From the NCBI RefSeq assembly GCF_015234275.1, contig NZ_JADGII010000006.1: a DNA stretch of 64,000 nt, one strand, 5' to 3'. Below the pieces are notes generated by a model. It had not been told where the DNA came from and ran no database searches. It saw only the letters and a program-made list of their open reading frames with translations. The stretch comes from Prosthecochloris ethylica (GTDB lineage Bacteria > Bacteroidota > Chlorobiia > Chlorobiales > Chlorobiaceae). Every line of letters starts with the position of its first letter. Position 1 is the stretch's first letter. A program made the translations under genes and the position numbers. Positions 62,871 through 64,000 of the stretch are shown piece by piece.

Positions 62871-64000
62871 ATGCCGAGGCTGATGATTTCAGCTCCATCG
62901 AAGAGTTCGGGCAAGACCACGGTCAGTCTCGGCATGCTTCGTTATTTTGCGTCGCGCGGAGTGCCGGTATGCAGTTTCAAGAAAGGGCCCGATTATATCG
63001 ATCCCATGTGGCACCGTCTCGCTTCAGGCGGAGAGTGCCGTAACCTCGATCCCTGGATGATGGGCGAGGAGGGCTGTCGGGAGGTGTTCGCCTGTCAGGG
63101 TGAGCCGGCAGGCACGCTGAGACTTATCGAGGGCAATCATGGGCTGCACGATGGCATGTCGCCTGACGGGTCGGACAGTTCGGCAGGACTTGCTGCACTG
63201 CTTGGCGCTCCGGTGCTTCTCGTGCTCGATGCTTCAGGGATGAACCGTGGTGGTGCCGCCCAGGTGCTCGGGCTGCAGATGATGCCGCCCCGTGCAGATG
63301 TGGCGGGAGTTGTTCTCAACCGCGTCAAGGGGCCGCGGCATGCTGACAAGCTGGCGAAGGCGATCGAAACGTACTGCGGGGTGCCCGTGCTGGGCCGGAT
63401 CCCGAACGATGCGCACCTGCAGATCCCGGAGCGCTATCTCGGACTGGCGACCGTCGACGAAACCCGCGGAGCCGATGCCTTCATCTCCCGCGCTGAAGAC
63501 GCGGTCAGCCGCTTCTGTGACATGGACGCGATCAGCAATCTGTTTCATCAGGTTGCGCCGATGCCGGCCAGAGGTTTCTCCGTGCATTCTGCCGCTGCAT
63601 CGGTGAGAATCGGGATCATGCGCAACGAGGCATTCAGTTTCTACTATCCTGACAATCTCGAGGCGCTCGAACGGTCCGGCGCGCAACTGGTCATGATCGA
63701 TCCCTTTCGTGACGATCTTCCGCCGGGTATCGACGGATTGTATATCGGAGGCGGGTTTCCGGAGCTGTTCATCGAACAGCTGGCCGCTAACAGGAGGCTC
63801 CTGCGGTCGCTTCGTGATGCGGTCGAGGACGGCATGCCGGTCTATGCTGAATGCGGCGGGCTGATCTATCTGAGTGATACGGTGGAGCATCGGGGCATGG
63901 AAGCCCGACTGGCAGGGTTGCTGCCCTACCGGGTAGATATGTCGTCACGTCCTGTGGGACACGGGTATCTCGAGCTTGAAAGCTCGAGGAATTCGCCGTG
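62871..64000 (+). CDS. DsrN/CobB-family amidase, partial at right edge
   Basis: The first 376 codons of an ATP- and glutamine-dependent amidase; the gene runs off the window. It has the P-loop SAPSKSSGKTTVSLGMLRYF and the substrate block KKGPDYIDPMWH. A linker leads to the start of the glutaminase domain (LYIGGGFPELFIEQLAANRR), whose nucleophile Cys is in YAECGGLIYLS. CobB/CbiA members amidate cobyrinate; DsrN members amidate siroheme for dissimilatory sulfite reductase. The rhodanese-tusA context and the block KKGPDYIDPMW favour DsrN; cobyrinate a,c-diamide synthase remains possible. Confidence 0.85.
   Translation, partial: MPRLMISAPSKSSGKTTVSLGMLRYFASRGVPVCSFKKGPDYIDPMWHRLASGGECRNLDPWMMGEEGCREVFACQGEPAGTLRLIEGNHGLHDGMSPDGSDSSAGLAALLGAPVLLVLDASGMNRGGAAQVLGLQMMPPRADVAGVVLNRVKGPRHADKLAKAIETYCGVPVLGRIPNDAHLQIPERYLGLATVDETRGADAFISRAEDAVSRFCDMDAISNLFHQVAPMPARGFSVHSAAASVRIGIMRNEAFSFYYPDNLEALERSGAQLVMIDPFRDDLPPGIDGLYIGGGFPELFIEQLAANRRLLRSLRDAVEDGMPVYAECGGLIYLSDTVEHRGMEARLAGLLPYRVDMSSRPVGHGYLELESSRNSP

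Noticed and set aside
1..64000. tRNA, rRNA, CRISPR arrays, prophage or integron structures
   Set aside because: I looked in the intergenic stretches and saw no cloverleaf, spaced repeat array or phage module.

Overview
The window looks like the chromosomal origin region of a green sulfur bacterium (Chlorobiaceae; Chlorobium/Prosthecochloris type). This rests on gene content, not a database search. A geranylgeranyl reductase of the BchP type (59192-60331) shows bacteriochlorophyll synthesis. A soxY-soxZ-fccA-fccB cluster (44208-46708) and a rhodanese-tusA-dsrN-like run at the right edge (62081-64000) show reduced-sulfur oxidation. A flavodiiron protein (38207-39430) fits an anaerobe. No tRNA, rRNA, CRISPR array or prophage was seen.

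Left part (1-33 kb). A minus-strand unit holds a promoter, a cobalamin riboswitch, a terminator hairpin, a 44-residue peptide gene and a radical SAM/SPASM enzyme: a B12-controlled peptide-modification system (CbpA/CbpB type). Next come a divergent copper pair (copA/copZ), a DMT exporter and an unknown 106-residue gene. A large superfamily 1 helicase with a DUF2726-like C-terminus follows; a 25-bp repeat of a nearby RAYT transposon sits just upstream of its start. Then come a tolC-macA-macB export operon and a three-gene phosphorelay (PAS kinase, single-domain receiver, GAF/PAS hybrid kinase). After the kinases lie htpX, a RAYT element with 29-bp inverted ends, a Spy-like protein, a reductase, an ArsR regulator with a Cu/Zn-type permease, and housekeeping genes (purT, rlmD, ROK kinase, PAP2).

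Origin (29-44 kb). The minus-strand run rpmH-rnpA-yidD-yidC faces away from dnaA-dnaN-recF-dciA. DnaA boxes lie on both sides of dnaA. Beyond a flavodiiron protein and a family B DNA polymerase, mnmG is flanked by two perfect 16-bp parS sites, so the chromosome-partition locus lies 8-10 kb from the origin.

Right part (44-64 kb). The sulfide/sulfur carrier genes soxYZ-fccAB come first; this SoxY ends in a bare terminal cysteine instead of GGCGG. They are followed by secDF, a SurA-like chaperone, gyrB, yraN, rnhB, an RNase E/G, dapD, a C-terminal processing protease, a Ycf49-like (DUF2499/DUF3593) membrane protein beside bchP, glyS, and the start of a probable dsr locus.

The best candidates for little-described biology are the B12-riboswitch peptide/radical SAM unit, the altered SoxY linked to flavocytochrome c, the Ycf49-like gene beside bchP, the paired parS sites around mnmG, and the RAYT element with its solo repeat at the helicase gene.
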